This document shows positions 18,077 through 26,508 of a stretch of DNA of 64,000 nt, piece by piece. Both the position numbers and the translations under genes were made by a program. The notes beneath the pieces were generated by a model. The model saw only the letters and a list, made by a program, of their open reading frames with translations. It had not been told where the DNA came from and ran no database searches. Where the stretch lies: contig UQKL01000011.1 in assembly GCA_900541695.1 (NCBI GenBank), positions 16,896 to 80,895 on the forward strand, in the 5' to 3' direction. How positions within the stretch are numbered: position 1 is the first letter of the stretch; each line of letters starts with the position of its first letter. The stretch comes from an uncultured Collinsella sp. (GTDB lineage Bacteria > Actinomycetota > Coriobacteriia > Coriobacteriales > Coriobacteriaceae).

Positions 18077-19594
18077 CTAGGCGTCGTACGCCGCAAGGGT
18101 GCGCTTGAGAATCGAACCGTCGCGCTCACAAGGCTCGGGTCCGTTCTTGCGCAGCATACACTCTTCCTCGCCCTTACCGGTCACGATGACCACGGCAGGA
18201 CGGACAGTTTCGCGCACGGCAGTCTCGATAGCGGCAACGCGATCAGTCACGATTTGCCAGTTATCATTTCCCTGCGCTTGAACGTTGCGCGCGATCTCGG
18301 CGCAGATGTCCTCGACATCCTCGGGGCCGGGGTCATCCTCGGTAATCACGATTCGGTCGGCATACTTGCCAGCGGCGATGCCCATCGTGGTGCGTCGATC
18401 GACACCCTTACCGCCCGTAGCGCCAAATACAACCGCCAGCTCGCGCTCGGGATAGTTCTCGCGCAAGTCGCGCAGGAGTGTCTCGAGGCTCATGCCGTTA
18501 TGTGCAAAATCGACGATGCCCAGGATTTTACCCGATACGGACGGATAGAGCTCCATACGACCGGGAACGAAGACGCCCTCAAAGCCATGGACGATACCCT
18601 CTTCGGAAATGCCCAGGGCCTCGGCGCAGGCAATAGCGGCAAGCGCGTTGGACACATTGAACTTAACCGGCGTGGGAATCACAATGTCACGCGTAAAACG
18701 GGGCGTGCGCACCGTTGCCACCACGCCGCAGTCGCCATTGCGAATCGCCAGCGCAAGCACGTCGGCACGCTCGTCGGTCAGGGAGAACGTCACCGTACGT
18801 TCGCAACGAGATGCCGCCTCGAGCACGCGATCGACCTTATCCATATCGAGATTGACCACGGCAAAACGGCTCTGCAAGAAGATTTTGAGCTTGCTGGCAA
18901 AGTAATCCTCGAGCGTCGGATGCTCAATCGGCGAAATGTGATCCTCGCCGATATTGGTAAAGGCGCCGACTTCAAAGTCAATCTTGCCCGTACGCTCGTA
19001 TTTGAGGCCCTGACTCGATGCCTCCATAACCAGCCACGGGGCACCCGCCTCCGCAGCATGCGCGATGCGAGACTGCAGCAGGAAGGATTCGGGGGTCGTC
19101 AGCTTGGAAGGGCCCGTCTCGATGCCGTCGTCGAACTCAATGCCCGTATTAAGAGCGGGTCGATGACAGCCCGTAAGCTTGGCCTCGTTGGCGAGGATGC
19201 CGCGCAGATAAAAGCTGCAGGTCGACTTGCCCTTGGTGCCTGTAAAGGCGCAGACCTTCACCTTACCCGACGGGTGCCCATAAAAGGCATCTGCCACCAC
19301 GGCGAGCGTGCGACGAATATCGCTCACAATCACCGCGGGAAGATCAACATCGTAATCGACCTCGGAAACGTAGGCCACGGCGCCATCGGCGATTGCCGAA
19401 AGCAGGTACTCGCGCTTAAACGCACGGCCTTTGCAGACAAACAACGTGCCCGGACGCACCTGGCGCGAGTCATCAGTCGCAAACTCAATGCGCTGGTCGC
19501 ACGAAGCGCTCGGTCTGGAAACAACAAGGTCATCTTCCTCGAGCAACTCTATATAGCGCATCAGAGTTAGCTTCTCTTGTGTCGGACTCGACAT
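18077..19594 (-). CDS. murE: Mur ligase family protein, MurE type
   Basis: MurE-type enzymes add the third amino acid to UDP-MurNAc-L-Ala-D-Glu. The 505 residues have the ATP loop FTGTKGKST, the ASSQGLKYER motif and the DFAHNGMSLETLL segment (usually DYAHTP). The substrate-specificity site reads DDPGPED, unlike the DNPR of diaminopimelate-adding enzymes. Lysine or ornithine is therefore more likely (inference). The start at 19592-19594 follows AGAGAGG. No other mur genes flank it. Confidence 0.85.
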   Translation of the reverse strand: MSSPTQEKLTLMRYIELLEEDDLVVSRPSASCDQRIEFATDDSRQVRPGTLFVCKGRAFKREYLLSAIADGAVAYVSEVDYDVDLPAVIVSDIRRTLAVVADAFYGHPSGKVKVCAFTGTKGKSTCSFYLRGILANEAKLTGCHRPALNTGIEFDDGIETGPSKLTTPESFLLQSRIAHAAEAGAPWLVMEASSQGLKYERTGKIDFEVGAFTNIGEDHISPIEHPTLEDYFASKLKIFLQSRFAVVNLDMDKVDRVLEAASRCERTVTFSLTDERADVLALAIRNGDCGVVATVRTPRFTRDIVIPTPVKFNVSNALAAIACAEALGISEEGIVHGFEGVFVPGRMELYPSVSGKILGIVDFAHNGMSLETLLRDLRENYPERELAVVFGATGGKGVDRRTTMGIAAGKYADRIVITEDDPGPEDVEDICAEIARNVQAQGNDNWQIVTDRVAAIETAVRETVRPAVVIVTGKGEEECMLRKNGPEPCERDGSILKRTLAAYDA

Positions 19595-19727
19595 ACAAAG
19601 ACCTCTCTCGCTAAATTCAGCCTTAAAGGGCAGAAGGCGTCCCGCGGCAGAAACGATGAAACATTCTGTATTATCAACCATCCTAATATGCCACCTGACC
19701 TTGCGCGCATCACAGCCTTCTAAAAAA

Positions 19728-19755
19728 TTGCATGGACTGTGCCGTGGTCTAATAA
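19728..19755 (+). promoter_or_regulatory. Sigma-A type promoter upstream of a small RNA/asnB leader
   Basis: TTGCAT at 19728-19733 and TAATAA at 19750-19755 are separated by 16 bases. Transcription would begin near 19762. Confidence 0.55.
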
Positions 19756-19761
19756 ATGGCA

Positions 19762-19868
19762 ACAGTGTTCACCCCGTGTAAAACCAAGGAAATCTGGGTG
19801 CTGTTCTTTAACATAGCGTTCGCAACCACGTCCCGCCGCTTCGCCTGAAGATCGGGACGTGGTTTTTT
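19762..19868 (+). ncRNA. Candidate small RNA or attenuated leader upstream of asnB
   Basis: About 107 bases lie between a good promoter and a strong terminator. The 5' part folds as AACAG/CTGTT plus CACCC/GGGTG around a 21-base loop that contains AAGGA. The 3' part is a perfect 12-bp terminator. No known class was recognised and no T-box consensus was seen. Confidence 0.45.
19824..19868 (+). terminator. Strong terminator upstream of asnB
   Basis: AACCACGTCCCG pairs with CGGGACGTGGTT and is followed by six T. It ends about 125 bases before asnB and would stop any transcript from the upstream promoter. Confidence 0.88.
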
Positions 19869-19940
19869 CGGTTCGCTCGGCGCTTATGCCCTATCACGAA
19901 ACAAAAGATTGGCATGATAGTAAAGATTATTTGACATCAG

Positions 19941-19961
19941 CTGCCGCAATCCTTGCGGCAG
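19941..19961 (+). promoter_or_regulatory. Hairpin in the asnB leader
   Basis: CTGCCGCAA-TCC-TTGCGGCAG is a perfect 9-bp stem, 33 bases before the asnB start. It has no T run and may influence mRNA stability or translation. Confidence 0.4.
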
Positions 19962-19993
19962 TACACCTGAGCCGTCAGCAGAAAGGATCTTGC

Positions 19994-21862
19994 ATGTGCG
20001 GTTTTGTCGGTTTTACCGGTACAGATGAACAGAGTGAGCTGGTTCTCACGGCCATGATGAATCGCATCATCCACCGTGGTCCCGATATGGGCGGCCAGCA
20101 TATCGTCGACAACGTTGCCCTTGGTTTTCGTCGTCTTTCGATTCTCGATCTTTCCGAAGCTGGAGCCCAGCCCATGTCGAGCGACGACGGCAAGGTCACG
20201 ATTGTCTTCAACGGAGAGATCTACAACTTCCAGGAGCTTCGTGCCGAGCTGGAGGCGGCCGGCTACGCCTTCCACTGCAACGCTGATACCGAGGTCCTGG
20301 TACACGGTTACGAGGAGTGGGGCGAGGACCTGGTCAACCGTCTGCGCGGCATGTACGCGTTCGTGATTCACGACCAGAACAAGAACAAACTCTTTGGTGC
20401 TCGTGACATCTTTGGTATCAAGCCGTTCTATTACTACCAGGCATCCGATGGCTCGCTGCTGTTTGGCTCCGAGATCAAGAGCTTCCTGGACCATCCCAAG
20501 TTTGAGAAGGCTGTCAACCACGACGCGCTGCGCCCCTACCTGACGCTGCAATTCCCCGCCACGGAGGAGACCTTCTTTAAGGGCGTGTTCAAGCTTGCCC
20601 CGGCGCATTGCTTTACGTATGACCTGACGACCAACACCATGGACATCAAGCGTTACTGGAGCTGCGACTTCACCGACGACAACTCCAAGACCTTCGAGGA
20701 GTACGTGGACGAGTGCGACAAGGTCGTGCACGAAAGCGTCGCTGCGCACCGAATCGCCGATGTTAAGGTGGGCTCGTTCCTTTCTGGCGGTGTGGACTCC
20801 AGCTACATTGCCGCCTGTCTCATGCCCGACACCACGTATTCTGTCGGCTTCGATTACAAGAACTTCAACGAGACCAACTACGCCGCCGAGCTTTCCGACA
20901 AGCTGGGCATCAAGAACGTGCGCAAGATGATTACCGCCGACGAGTTCTTTGATGCACTGCCCGATATCCAGTACCACATGGACGAGCCGCAATCGAACCT
21001 GTCCAGCGTGCCGCTGTACTATCTGGCGCAGATGGCTTCCAAGGAGGTCACCGTCGTCCTTTCGGGCGAGGGTGCCGACGAACTGTTTGCCGGCTATGAG
21101 TGGTACGAGGACACCCCCGAGATGCGCACCTTTAAGAAGCGCGTGCCGCTCGGCGTACGTCGCGCCCTGGGCTCACTCGTTCAGCATCTCCCCTACTTTA
21201 AGGGCCACAACTTCCTGACGAAATGCGCCGAGGTTCCCGAGCGCTGGTATGTGGGTCAGGCAAAGGTGTTCGATCCCTCCGAGGTCGACGAGGTGCTCAA
21301 GCCCGCTTATGACACCGGCAAGAACGCCGCCGAGATGTGCGCCGAGTACTACAAGCAGGTTCCCAACTGCTGCGAGCTTTCCAAGAAACAGTATCTGGAT
21401 ATGAACATGTGGCTGCCGGGCGACATTCTGCTCAAGGCCGACAAAATGTGCATGGCGCATTCTCTGGAGCTTCGCGTCCCGTTCCTGGACAAGAAGGTCA
21501 TGGAGTTTGCAGAGCACATTCCCGCCAACTACCGTGTTAACGAAGAAGGCTGCAAGCTCGTTCTGCGTCACGCTGCCAACCGCACGCTGCCCGACGAGTG
21601 GGCAACGCGCAAGAAGGTGGGCTTCCCCGTACCGGTCAAGTTCTGGCTGCGCGAGCAAAAGTATTACGACTACGTAAAGGAATACTTCACCGCGCCGTGG
21701 GCTGCTGATTTCTTTGACACCGATGCGCTCATGAAACTGCTCGACGATCACTTTAAGGGTCGCGCGCTCAACCAGCGCAAGATCTATACCACGCTGACGT
21801 TCCTCATTTGGTACAAGCGCTTCTTTATCGACGAGGACAAGGGCGCTAAAGTCGCCGCTTAG
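19994..21862 (+). CDS. asnB: Asparagine synthase (glutamine-hydrolysing)
   Basis: AsnB converts aspartate, glutamine and ATP to asparagine. The start is fixed at 19994 because Cys2 (MCGFVGF) must become the N-terminal nucleophile of the class II glutamine amidotransferase domain; AAAGGA precedes it. The 622 residues continue with the ATP-pyrophosphatase motif FLSGGVDSSYIAA and the aspartate-site segment ELRVPFLDKKVMEF. It stands alone, followed by tRNA-Val. Confidence 0.95.
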   Translation: MCGFVGFTGTDEQSELVLTAMMNRIIHRGPDMGGQHIVDNVALGFRRLSILDLSEAGAQPMSSDDGKVTIVFNGEIYNFQELRAELEAAGYAFHCNADTEVLVHGYEEWGEDLVNRLRGMYAFVIHDQNKNKLFGARDIFGIKPFYYYQASDGSLLFGSEIKSFLDHPKFEKAVNHDALRPYLTLQFPATEETFFKGVFKLAPAHCFTYDLTTNTMDIKRYWSCDFTDDNSKTFEEYVDECDKVVHESVAAHRIADVKVGSFLSGGVDSSYIAACLMPDTTYSVGFDYKNFNETNYAAELSDKLGIKNVRKMITADEFFDALPDIQYHMDEPQSNLSSVPLYYLAQMASKEVTVVLSGEGADELFAGYEWYEDTPEMRTFKKRVPLGVRRALGSLVQHLPYFKGHNFLTKCAEVPERWYVGQAKVFDPSEVDEVLKPAYDTGKNAAEMCAEYYKQVPNCCELSKKQYLDMNMWLPGDILLKADKMCMAHSLELRVPFLDKKVMEFAEHIPANYRVNEEGCKLVLRHAANRTLPDEWATRKKVGFPVPVKFWLREQKYYDYVKEYFTAPWAADFFDTDALMKLLDDHFKGRALNQRKIYTTLTFLIWYKRFFIDEDKGAKVAA

Positions 21863-21919
21863 TTTTCGTTATGAATTAGCGGTGAACCACGCAGGGTTTC
21901 CGCTATACTCAATACCTGC

Positions 21920-21995
21920 GGGCGATTGGCGCAACGGTTAGCGCAGGTGCTTTACACGCACAAGGCTGGGGGTTCGAATCCCTCATCGCCCACCA
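21920..21995 (+). tRNA. tRNA-Val (anticodon TAC)
   Basis: The acceptor stem GGGCGAT pairs with ATCGCCC. The anticodon loop TTTACAC gives TAC, and the T arm is GGGGG-TTCGAAT-CCCTC. CCA is encoded. The last 18 bases recur at 22163-22180. Confidence 0.95.
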
Positions 21996-22005
21996 TTGAA
22001 TTGTT

Positions 22006-22036
22006 AGGCCTCCAGTGATGGAGGCCTTTCTTTTTT
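22006..22036 (+). terminator. Terminator after tRNA-Val
   Basis: AGGCCTCC and GGAGGCCT form the stem, followed by a T-rich run. Confidence 0.9.
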
Positions 22037-22046
22037 GTGTCCGGTA

Positions 22047-22160
22047 CATGGGATTCGAACCCGCAAGGGTGCGGAGCTGAGGAAACGCGAAGCGTTTTCC
22101 AGCGCAGCACGCGAGGGCCGTAGGCCCGAAGCGGGGCGCGGGCGGCGAAGCCGCACGCGG
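22047..22160 (+). repeat. Hairpin-rich repeat unit A next to tRNA-Val
   Basis: The unit starts with CATGGGATTCGAACCCGC, an inverted T-arm-like sequence. It then runs through small perfect stems (GGAAACGC-GAA-GCGTTTTCC, GGGCC-GTA-GGCCC, GCGGC-GAA-GCCGC). A second copy follows at 22231-22331. Such stacked GNA-capped stems suggest a structured RNA or a mobile palindromic repeat. Confidence 0.75.
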
Positions 22161-22162
22161 AC

Positions 22163-22180
22163 ATCCCTCATCGCCCACCA
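22163..22180 (+). repeat. Duplicate of the tRNA-Val 3' end
   Basis: ATCCCTCATCGCCCACCA is an exact copy of bases 21978-21995, including CCA, but the rest of the tRNA is missing. It is followed by its own terminator, as if it were the remnant of a second tRNA gene. Confidence 0.85.
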
Positions 22181-22190
22181 CTGATTTGAT

Positions 22191-22221
22191 AGGCTCCCAG
22201 CTATGGGGGCCTTTCGTTTTT
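22191..22221 (+). terminator. Terminator after the tRNA remnant
   Basis: AGGCTCCC and GGGGGCCT form the stem, then TTTCGTTTTT. It resembles the terminator after the intact tRNA. Confidence 0.75.
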
Positions 22222-22230
22222 GGGCCCATC

Positions 22231-22331
22231 GCATGGGATTCGAACCCGCAAGGGTGCGGAGCTGAGGAAACGCGAAGCGTTTTCCAGCGCAGCACGCGAG
22301 GAGCGAAGTAGCGAAGTGAAGCGCGGGCGGC
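22231..22331 (+). repeat. Hairpin-rich repeat unit B
   Basis: This is a second copy of the unit at 22047-22160. It is identical through the first seventy bases or so and then diverges (GAGCGAAGTAGCGAAGTGAAG in place of the GGGCC-GTA-GGCCC part). Confidence 0.75.
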
Positions 22332-22353
22332 AAAATGGACCCCTGGCGAATAC

Positions 22354-22577
22354 CCGTGTGCAAAAAATGCCAAATATGAGTACTGCTACCTTTTTAGTAG
22401 CAGCGTTTTCGAAGTCATAAAAGGCAAATCCGGCATTAGAAAGACGATCGATAGTCCAGTTAAGCCAATTTGCCAACTACAAAACTGGACATATGTGGCC
22501 CAACTCGTCTAAAAACAACTAATTTATATGTTACGAAGTTAGTGCCCGTACTCATATTTACCACTTTTTGCACACGG
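22354..22577. mobile_element. MITE-like element with 30-base terminal inverted repeats
   Basis: CCGTGTGCAAAAAATGCCAA begins the left arm (22354-22383); its near-complement ends the right arm (22548-22577). The interior is distinctly A+T-rich and contains no convincing gene. There is no transposase. Confidence 0.6.
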
Positions 22578-22605
22578 CCCATCCCGGCCATGGTAAATCG
22601 ATAGC

Positions 22606-22669
22606 AAAACGGGCTCCAGTTCGCCCAATCGTGTGCCAAACGGCACGTGACGGTCTGGAGCCCGCTTCA
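22606..22669 (-). terminator. Terminator of the arginine cluster
   Basis: CGGGCTCCAG and CTGGAGCCCG form the outer stem around an inner GTGCC/GGCAC hairpin. On the minus strand it is followed by TTTTGC. It lies 20 bases after the argD stop. Confidence 0.75.
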
Positions 22670-22689
22670 AATTGCTATGCCTAATAGCG

Positions 22690-23973
22690 CTAAGCCAAAA
22701 CACCCGCCAGGATCTCGATCAGGTTGTCCACGTCGGCCTCTTCGCACACGAGCGGCGGCAGGAAGCGCAGCGTATGTGCGCCTGTAGCGTTGATCACGGC
22801 ACCAGCCCCCAATGCACGGGCCACGACGTCGTGTGCATCACCCGCGGCATCATCCAAATCGCAGCCGAGCATCAGGCCGCGACCACGCACCTCTACCACA
22901 TGCGGAAGCTTAGCCAGCGCCTGCTCCATATAAGCACCCACCTTGGCAACATGCTCGGCAAAATCGCCGCGCACGAGCGCAGAGAGCGTCGCGGCGCACG
23001 CCGCGACAGCCAAGCAGCTACCGCCAAAGGTCGAGCCGTGGTCACCCGGCTTAAACACGTCGGCGATCTCCTTCTTTGCCACCACGGCACCCATGGGCAC
23101 GCCATCGGCAATGCCCTTGGCAAGGCTCATAATGTCGGGCTCCACGCCATAGGTCTGGAATGCAAACGGCTTGCCGGAGCGGAAGATGCCACACTGGACC
23201 TCGTCGGCGATAAGAACGGCGCCCACCTCGTGTGCCAAGTCGCGCGCCGCCGCCATAAACTCCTCGGTCATGGGGTGCACGCCGCTCTCGCCCTGAATCG
23301 GCTCGAGCATGACGGCGCAGACCTCGCTTCCCAGCTGCTTAAAGATCGAACGCAGTTCGTCGACATCGTTGGGCGTACAGGCCACAAAGCCACCCGGCAG
23401 CGGACGGAAACTGTCCTGTAGCCGATCCTGCATGGTGGCGGCAATGGTCTCGAGCGTACGGCCGTGGAAGCCGCCACGCATGCATACGATGGTGTTGCCG
23501 CCGTTACCAGCACGCTTGGCGTACAGACGCGCGAGCTTCATCGAGCCCTCGTTGGCTTCGGCACCAGAATTGGCAAAGAACGTCTCCCACACCTGCTCGT
23601 CCGCAGCCGGGGCACCGAGCGCAGCGGCCGTGGTCTCATCGCCGGCGGCAATGGCATCGGCCAGCACGCACGCACCATCTACGTCGTCGTTGGCAAGCTT
23701 GGACAGCAGCGCCGCGACCTGTCCACGCTGCTCGATGTAGAAGTAGTTAGACACATGCAGAAGCTTTTTGGTCTGAGCCTCGAGCGCCGAGAGCACTGCA
23801 GGGTTGCCGTGGCCAAGGCTGCACACACCGATACCAGCGAGAAAGTCGAGATACTCACGACCATCGTCACCGATGAGCTTCATACCGTGACCTTCGACAA
23901 ACTCTACCGGCGAGCGACCAAAGGTATGCATAACGTAATGGGATTCGAGTGATTGCTGAGTTGCAAGTGACAT
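22690..23973 (-). CDS. argD: Acetylornithine aminotransferase
   Basis: ArgD is a PLP enzyme that makes N-acetylornithine. The 427 residues show FFANSGAEANEGSMKLAR, GGFHGRTLETIAAT, LIADEVQCGIFRSG and the PLP lysine in MSLAKGIADGVPMGA. A loop of about 40 residues after SKLANDDVDG is longer than usual. It is the last gene of argC-argJ-argB-argD. The ATG follows AAAGG. Confidence 0.93.
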   Translation of the reverse strand: MSLATQQSLESHYVMHTFGRSPVEFVEGHGMKLIGDDGREYLDFLAGIGVCSLGHGNPAVLSALEAQTKKLLHVSNYFYIEQRGQVAALLSKLANDDVDGACVLADAIAAGDETTAAALGAPAADEQVWETFFANSGAEANEGSMKLARLYAKRAGNGGNTIVCMRGGFHGRTLETIAATMQDRLQDSFRPLPGGFVACTPNDVDELRSIFKQLGSEVCAVMLEPIQGESGVHPMTEEFMAAARDLAHEVGAVLIADEVQCGIFRSGKPFAFQTYGVEPDIMSLAKGIADGVPMGAVVAKKEIADVFKPGDHGSTFGGSCLAVAACAATLSALVRGDFAEHVAKVGAYMEQALAKLPHVVEVRGRGLMLGCDLDDAAGDAHDVVARALGAGAVINATGAHTLRFLPPLVCEEADVDNLIEILAGVLA

Positions 23974-24042
23974 GAGATGCCTTTCGTTGGGCGCCGTACG
24001 GCGCAGGGCTATGGGTGCAGGGACGCGACGACCGCGGGTCGG

Positions 24043-25023
24043 CTAGACCGTCTGGAGCTTCTCGACCTCGTCGAGGTTCTCGGTCAGACGCGCCGCAAAC
24101 GTCGAAAGCGGATGCGGATGCGTATCGAACTCGTAGGCCGTCTCGGTGGAGTGGATCACGGTACCGACGCCAGCATCGGTCAGCAACTCCAGCAGCAGCG
24201 AGTGCGGCGTCGTGCCGTTGATGATGTGGGCTCGGAACACGCCAGCAGCAAGCGCATCGACGGCGGCGCGCAGCTTGGGAATCATACCCTTGTCGACTTC
24301 TCTGCCGTAGAGCATCTCGTTGACCTCGTCGAGCGTCAGGTTGGAGATAAGCGAGTCCTTGTCGCTAAAATCCTTGTACAGGCCGTCGACATCGGTCAAA
24401 AAAATCGCCTTATGCGCGTGAAGCGCCGCCGCAACGGCACCGGCAGCGGTGTCGGCATTGATGTTGAAGAATCCGCCGTCCTCCCCCGCCGCGACGGTAG
24501 CGATAACGGGAATGTACTCGCTATCGAGCAAGCGCTCGATATAGTCGGTGTTGACGTGCGTCACTTTGCCCACGCGACCGAGCTCGGGGTCGAGCAGCTC
24601 GGCGATGAGTGTGCCGGCATCGCTGCCCGACACGCCTACGGCCAGGTTGCCGTGGTGGTTGATGGCGGCGACCAGCTCCTGGTTAACCTTGCCGCCCAGC
24701 ACCTCGCGCACGATATCCATAGTCGCCGGCGTGGTCACGCGCTGGCCGTTCTTAAACTCGACGGGAATATCGTAATGGCTCAGCGCCTCGTTGATGGCCT
24801 TGCCGCCGCCATGCACGATGACGGGGCGCATACCGATGATCTTGAGCAAAACGATGTCGCTCATCACGTCGCGGCGCAGCTGCTCATCGACCATGGCGGC
24901 TCCGCCATACTTGATAACGACCGTCTTGCCGGTCAGGTTTTTAATCCACGGCAGCGCTTCGAACAGCAGCTGCGCGGTTGCTTCGTTGGATTCGCTCGAA
25001 CGACAATCGCGTGCGAATTTCAT
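24043..25023 (-). CDS. argB: Acetylglutamate kinase
   Basis: ArgB phosphorylates N-acetylglutamate, the second step of the acetylated arginine pathway. The 326 residues include VVIKYGGAAM, VIVHGGGKAIN and FLTDVDGLY. The start is ATG at 25021-25023 (MKFARD), after ACGAGGC; the reading frame is open further upstream but without support. It lies between argJ and argD. Confidence 0.94.
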   Translation of the reverse strand: MKFARDCRSSESNEATAQLLFEALPWIKNLTGKTVVIKYGGAAMVDEQLRRDVMSDIVLLKIIGMRPVIVHGGGKAINEALSHYDIPVEFKNGQRVTTPATMDIVREVLGGKVNQELVAAINHHGNLAVGVSGSDAGTLIAELLDPELGRVGKVTHVNTDYIERLLDSEYIPVIATVAAGEDGGFFNINADTAAGAVAAALHAHKAIFLTDVDGLYKDFSDKDSLISNLTLDEVNEMLYGREVDKGMIPKLRAAVDALAAGVFRAHIINGTTPHSLLLELLTDAGVGTVIHSTETAYEFDTHPHPLSTFAARLTENLDEVEKLQTV

Positions 25024-25104
25024 AATCTGCCTCGTCTTTCGTATCGTTATCGTGCCGTGCTCCGCCGTCCGCAATCGCGGCAAGATGCGCAGCGTGCCTG
25101 GAAT

Positions 25105-26373
25105 CTAGGAACGGTAGTCACCGTTGATGGAGATGTACTCGTGCGTGAGGTCGCAGGTCCACACGGTCGTTGCCGCATCGCCTGCGCCCAGGTCGGCCGA
25201 GATCACGATCTCGGGCGCCTCAAAACGTCGCAGAACCTCGTCCTCGTCAAAGGGAACGGTCAGACCATCGCGACAGACGGGCATGCCCATCATGTCGATG
25301 GAAACGTCTTCCTGATTAAACTTCACGCCGCACTTGCCAAGCGCCATGGCGACGCGGCCCCAGTTGCAGTCGTGGCCGGCGATGCAGGTCTTGACGAGCG
25401 GCGAATTGGCGACGGCGCGGGCGGCGATATCGGCTTCCTCGTCGTTGGCGGCGCCGGCGACGTTAACCGTCACGAGCTTTGACGCACCCTCGCCATCGGC
25501 CGCAATGTTGCGCGCCAGGCTCTCGCACACCTCGTGCACGGCAAAGGCCAACTCGTCAAAGGCATCAGTACCCTCGACGATGGCCTCGGCATCTGCGACT
25601 GCAGCGCCAGAAGCAAGCATGATGCAGGTGTCGTTGGTCGAGGTATCAGAATCGACCGTCACTTTATTGAAGGTCTGCTTAACGGTCGAGAGCAACAGGG
25701 CGTGGAGCGCCGCCGGCTCGACGGGGGCATCGGTAGTAATGACCGCGATCATGGTGGCCATATTAGGCATGATCATGCCCGAGCCCTTGCACATACCGCC
25801 CACCGTATAGGCATTGCCTGCGTGCCCCGCAGCCTCACTGCGATAGCGAACGGCATACTCCTTGGAATGTGTATCAGTCGTCATGATAGCGCGGGCGGCA
25901 TCGGCGCCACCATGAGCGGAGAGCGCCTCGAAGGCGGACGGAACGGCCGTCTCAAACGTGTCGATCGGCAGAATCTGTCCGATCACGCCTGTGGATGCAA
26001 CTAGGATCTGCTGGGGTTCACAGCCGATGACCTGCGACGCGATGTTGCATGTCTCGCGCGCACAGGCTAGGCCGGTCTCGCCCGTGGCGGCGTTCGCGTT
26101 GCCGGAGTTGATTGAAACACCGGCGATGATGCCATAGCCCTTGTCCGCACCGCCCAGGTTGGCACGGCTCACCTGCACGGGCGCCGCGCAAAAGCGGTTG
26201 GTCGTAAACACGCCGGCACCTGGACAGGGCTTATCGGGCACGACGAGTGCATAGTCCAAGCGCTCGGGATTCTTCCGGAATCCCGCATGGATACCTGCAG
26301 CCTTAAAGCCGGCCGCTGCCGTAACGCCGCCCTCGACGGCGCGAATCTTGATATCAATCAGGTCGGTATTCAT
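25105..26373 (-). CDS. argJ: Glutamate N-acetyltransferase/amino-acid acetyltransferase ArgJ
   Basis: ArgJ transfers acetyl groups from N-acetylornithine to glutamate and so recycles acetyl in the arginine pathway. The 422-residue precursor has the self-cleavage region KGSGMIMPNMATMIA, where cleavage before the Thr would give two chains. It also has TDTHSKEYAV and the C-terminal HDCNWGRV. Presence of argJ and absence of an obvious argA nearby fits the cyclic pathway. Confidence 0.94.
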   Translation of the reverse strand: MNTDLIDIKIRAVEGGVTAAAGFKAAGIHAGFRKNPERLDYALVVPDKPCPGAGVFTTNRFCAAPVQVSRANLGGADKGYGIIAGVSINSGNANAATGETGLACARETCNIASQVIGCEPQQILVASTGVIGQILPIDTFETAVPSAFEALSAHGGADAARAIMTTDTHSKEYAVRYRSEAAGHAGNAYTVGGMCKGSGMIMPNMATMIAVITTDAPVEPAALHALLLSTVKQTFNKVTVDSDTSTNDTCIMLASGAAVADAEAIVEGTDAFDELAFAVHEVCESLARNIAADGEGASKLVTVNVAGAANDEEADIAARAVANSPLVKTCIAGHDCNWGRVAMALGKCGVKFNQEDVSIDMMGMPVCRDGLTVPFDEDEVLRRFEAPEIVISADLGAGDAATTVWTCDLTHEYISINGDYRS

Positions 26374-26508
26374 CGTCCCTACGACTCCTTATATCAAATA
26401 AAAAAGCGGGCATCGGCTGGCACGCCATACCGGTCGCAACTACTAGACCAGCTTGAAAGCGGCGCCCAACTCGATACCCGACCACCAAATCGTTAACAAT
26501 CGAATGTG

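Noticed and set aside
19595..19760. Possible T-box leader for asnB
   Set aside because: The conserved T-box sequence (TGGNACC context) and specifier layout were not found.
21909..22476. Several overlapping minus-strand frames with shared peptide repeats
   Set aside because: They run through tRNA-Val and the hairpin-rich repeats; the similarity comes from the repeat DNA.
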